DNA from: Loxodes magnus
Lineage: Eukaryota > Ciliophora > Karyorelictea > Loxodida > Loxodidae
DNA: 64,000 nt
Assembly (NCBI GenBank): GCA_946699065.1
Contig: CAMPDV010000361.1
Span: forward strand, 124,001-188,000
Reading direction: 5' to 3'
Both the position numbers and the translations under genes were made by a program. Below the pieces are notes generated by a model. The model searched no databases. It had not been told where the DNA came from and saw only the letters and a program-made list of their open reading frames with translations. Within the stretch, counting starts at the first letter, position 1; each line of letters begins with the position of its first letter. Positions 61,080-64,000 of this stretch are shown here, in pieces.

Positions 61080-63019
61080 TTGAGTTTTTATCGAGAGTTA
61101 AGGTATTAAGGTGTTATAATGGCTTGGCTTTATTATTGGTTATACAAGGAACATTTTTAAGTGTATAAATTTTAGTTTAAATGATTACAGGAATAATGTA
61201 TTTAAGGGTTTAAGATGTTGGCTTGATGATAGTAGTGATGACGTAATTAGTATTTAGATATAGATATAGCTTAATAATAATTTGATTTAGTTTTGATTTG
61301 ATTAGATAAATAATAGAGTAATCTAAGTAGTACTTGTATAATTTGAATATAAGGATGTATTTAATGAAAGGTCTTTTGACTATGTTGAATATGCTTTGGT
61401 ATGTTATAAGTTGTATGTTTGTATCTGAATAATGATAATATTTGAATAATAGATTTTTAAAGATGTTTAGATAAAATTTGATTCTTTATTTATTTCAGAC
61501 GCTTTAAATATTTTAATAAGCAGTAATATATTTAACTAATTATAGATCTTTAAACTACTTCTTTACATATGAGACTATATTTATTATAAATATTATTAAT
61601 AATATAGATATTTTATTATGTTTATCAGTTATGACTTCTAATACTTCTATAACTCAATTTTTCTAAATCAATCCTCATTATTGAAACTCTTCCCTATTCT
61701 ACAGCAAAAACATATCCATAGTTATTTCTTATTTTCATCTCCGTTAAAGCGAAAACATCTTTAAAAATTTAGCTTTATTATCATTATTCTTTGCTTCTTT
61801 TATATATTCTTCTTGAAAATTCTTTCGTAAATGGATTTTTCATACCTCCAAATATGACAAAAGGCTCTAAACAAACTATAGGATATAAAACAGCTTCAGG
61901 AAGACTCAGATTTTATTTACTTCATCTATCATTCTATATGCTGTATTTTCATATATCTTTTAAAATCTATTCTTTCTAATTTCCACCTCCAAAAGAATAA
62001 ATATTTTATACATCTTTATCTACTACTAAAGTTTAGCCTTCTATTTTAAATGGAAATTAAGTACAGTTTTATCACTTACTTTAGTTTCCTATCTTTAACT
62101 TTTCTACTGATTATAAAGCTTGATTATTACTAGTAATTCCTCCAACCACATAAAAATATTTTTAAGCAGCTGCTATTCCAAAACCACCTCTTCCCTCATT
62201 TAGATCACTAAGTTTTATTCTATTACCTTCAAAATCAAATTATCAAGTTTCTTTTATTCCTTTCTTTTAATTTATGTTATATCCTCCAATTAAATATAAC
62301 TTATTTTAATATTCTATACTTTTACTATTGTCTGGAATTATAATTTAAACTTAGACTTATCGTAATTACTCTGTTTAAATATTAAATAAACTTAATTTTT
62401 AAATTTAGTAATTAAAAAAGTGAATATAGTTAGATTATATAAAGTGTTAGGTTAGTTTATGTTAATTAGTCTAAATAATATTTGGTTACTTAGTATTGTG
62501 TTATAGTTTGTATCTTATTAGATTGTAAGTTAATTTAGACTTTAGTATTGTAGGTGGTTATGAGTTATATTAGAGTATAGTTGGTTTTAGTGATTAGTAG
62601 AATTAGATAATATTTGAGTGTTATTTTTGGTAGATAAATGTTGGTTAATGATTGATGATGATATTAGTTAGTGGTATTATGAGAGTATTACTAATGTTTG
62701 ATTATTTGGTTGTAATGGTTTTAGATTTTTCCATAATTTACCTCCTTATCTCTTTTAATTTCTATCTAGCATCTTAAATCTTTTATATGTATTATTAGTT
62801 TTAAAATATCATTCTTATTAAATCACTTTCTTAAGGTAAATCATCAAATCTAAAATGGAATCCTTTTTAACAAATAGGACATTACATTATGCCTTATAAT
62901 CAGTACTCAGTATTCAAACACAAACCACAGTAAATATGTCCACAAGGTAAGACAGTTGGAAGAGCATTAGTTAAGTTGTAATCTTCTAAGCAGATTAAGC
63001 ATTTTGGTAACGCTTACAT
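61080..63019 (-). CDS. RING finger-kelch protein, copy C
   Basis: ATG at 63019. RING, linker and kelch are in one frame here. At the codon where A and B have TGA (204), C has TAC, so the frame runs from the RING into LYLIGGY. TGA remains at the RING Trp (codon 39), at KET-W (62245), DI-W-KY and NDR-W. Kelch double-glycine strands include LYLIGGY and YFYVVGG. The copy demonstrates that the RING and kelch parts belong to one protein. Confidence 0.8.
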
Positions 63020-63079
63020 TTTTATTATTATTTAGACTACAAAAGCTATAAAGGCAATTTATAACAGTTACCATCAAAA

Positions 63080-64000
63080 ATTAAGTAAAAATATCAAATA
63101 TTACATTATTACTTTATTTACTTAAATACTACAATATTAGGCTATTATATCAAGTAGTGATCCTATATTCCACATGTCGCCAATCTCGGATCGAGATTAG
63201 TTATTAAATTTACTAAAGGCATGAAAGAGCTTTACAACATATTTTTTATATTATTTTTTAAGAAAAACGTCTCTGTCGCAAAGTCTTTATACTACTAGGA
63301 GGAATGCACTAAAATAAGGGACAGAAATGTTAAAACTAAGTAACCTATCAAAAAAATGTAGGCAATTTAGAACATCAACTCAAACCACAGCTCTGTGCAA
63401 AACTTTTAATGGAAAAAGAAAGGAAATGGCAAATATCATAGAATGATGACGAGATTATGCAGCTCAAAACTGCTAAAAGAGTAGGAGTTACCTGTTTCAA
63501 TAAATTTTTAGAAGAAAATTACTACAAACAAAGACTTAGTCCAGCAGAAAGGCAAGAAAATGAAATCATTCAAGCATTTTTCAGATGTTTGAATTAAGAA
63601 TATGGTAAAAATATTGAGAGTGTGAAAATCCTTCAGGCATGAACAATCATTATATGATTCAAAAATAAGGGAACACTCACTCAATTCTCAAACAATTATC
63701 TTGTAAATGTAGAAATTTTTTAATACCAAAAAAGCAAAGAAACATAGAGGATTCTAAAACATTAAGAACTATCCGATTCATTAAACATTTAACATGTATT
63801 CAAGTTTTAGCCAGGTAGAAACCCATCGATAGCAGTACAGAAAATAGTATGTATAGAGATCGGAACCGTAAAAAGTACAACACGAGCCAATGGAAAAATG
63901 AAAACTTATTTAGAATTGAAGGAGATCAAAGACGCAGAAAATATACTAGATAAGTTAGACGAAAGGTAAAGCACTTACTTGAGTCATCCATCAATTTGAA
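63080..64000 (+). pseudogene. LINE ORF1, unit C right arm (cut by window end)
   Basis: Homologous to 43100-43990 in unit B (CAAATCTCGG-type start, CFNKFLEENYY, QENE). A deletion just before the end (TGAGTCATCCATCAATTT) removes about 40 bases compared with B. Frames are partly broken. It continues beyond the window. Confidence 0.6.

Noticed and set aside
1..64000. Telomeric, chromosome-breakage or CRISPR-type repeats
   Set aside because: No G4T2-type telomere run, no breakage-site-like 15-mer and no regularly spaced repeats were seen by eye.

Overview
Organism: the window is very AT-rich and has no long frame in the standard code. It becomes readable when TAA and TAG are read as glutamine, which is the ciliate nuclear code. 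Recognisable domains (RING, kelch, WD40, CCHC knuckles, LINE endonuclease, reverse transcriptase) then appear as frames full of TAA/TAG. The density of broken retroelements and the lack of ordinary genes fit germline (micronuclear) DNA of a Tetrahymena-like ciliate. That assignment is inference. In-frame TGA recurs at conserved Trp positions, so either these copies are decayed or TGA is also a sense codon here.

Layout: 1-4.5 kb is AT-rich with weak coding signal. Three related composite units follow: A (about 4.6-9.7 kb), B (38.3-47.5 kb) and C (58.7-64.0 kb, cut by the window end). Each has, left to right, LINE-like ORFs on the minus strand, a minus-strand RING-kelch gene, and a LINE on the plus strand. 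Unit B is the fullest and carries ORF1, endonuclease and reverse transcriptase. About 660 bp of the RING gene is almost identical in all three units, while the flanks have drifted.

Two further related loci, P (25.5-29.5 kb) and Q (55.7-58.3 kb), hold two zinc-knuckle ORF1 genes facing tail to tail. P has two extra insertions that Q lacks, and in Q the plus-strand ORF1 has been flipped in place. More ORF1 genes lie at 14.2, 33.8, 50.9, 51.7 and 60.3 kb. WD40 propeller genes lie at 9.7 (+), 22.4 (-) and 37.5 kb (+). A decayed piece of large-subunit rRNA lies at 32.3-33.2 kb.

Two families of GC-richer, apparently structured RNA repeats are present: gamma (13.7, 16.0, 54.3 kb) and beta (49.8, 54.0 kb). 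A short GC-rich hairpin also recurs at the head of otherwise different elements. Most other sequence is AT-rich spacer. With only TGA as a stop, long open frames arise by chance here, so frames without a recognisable domain get low confidence.
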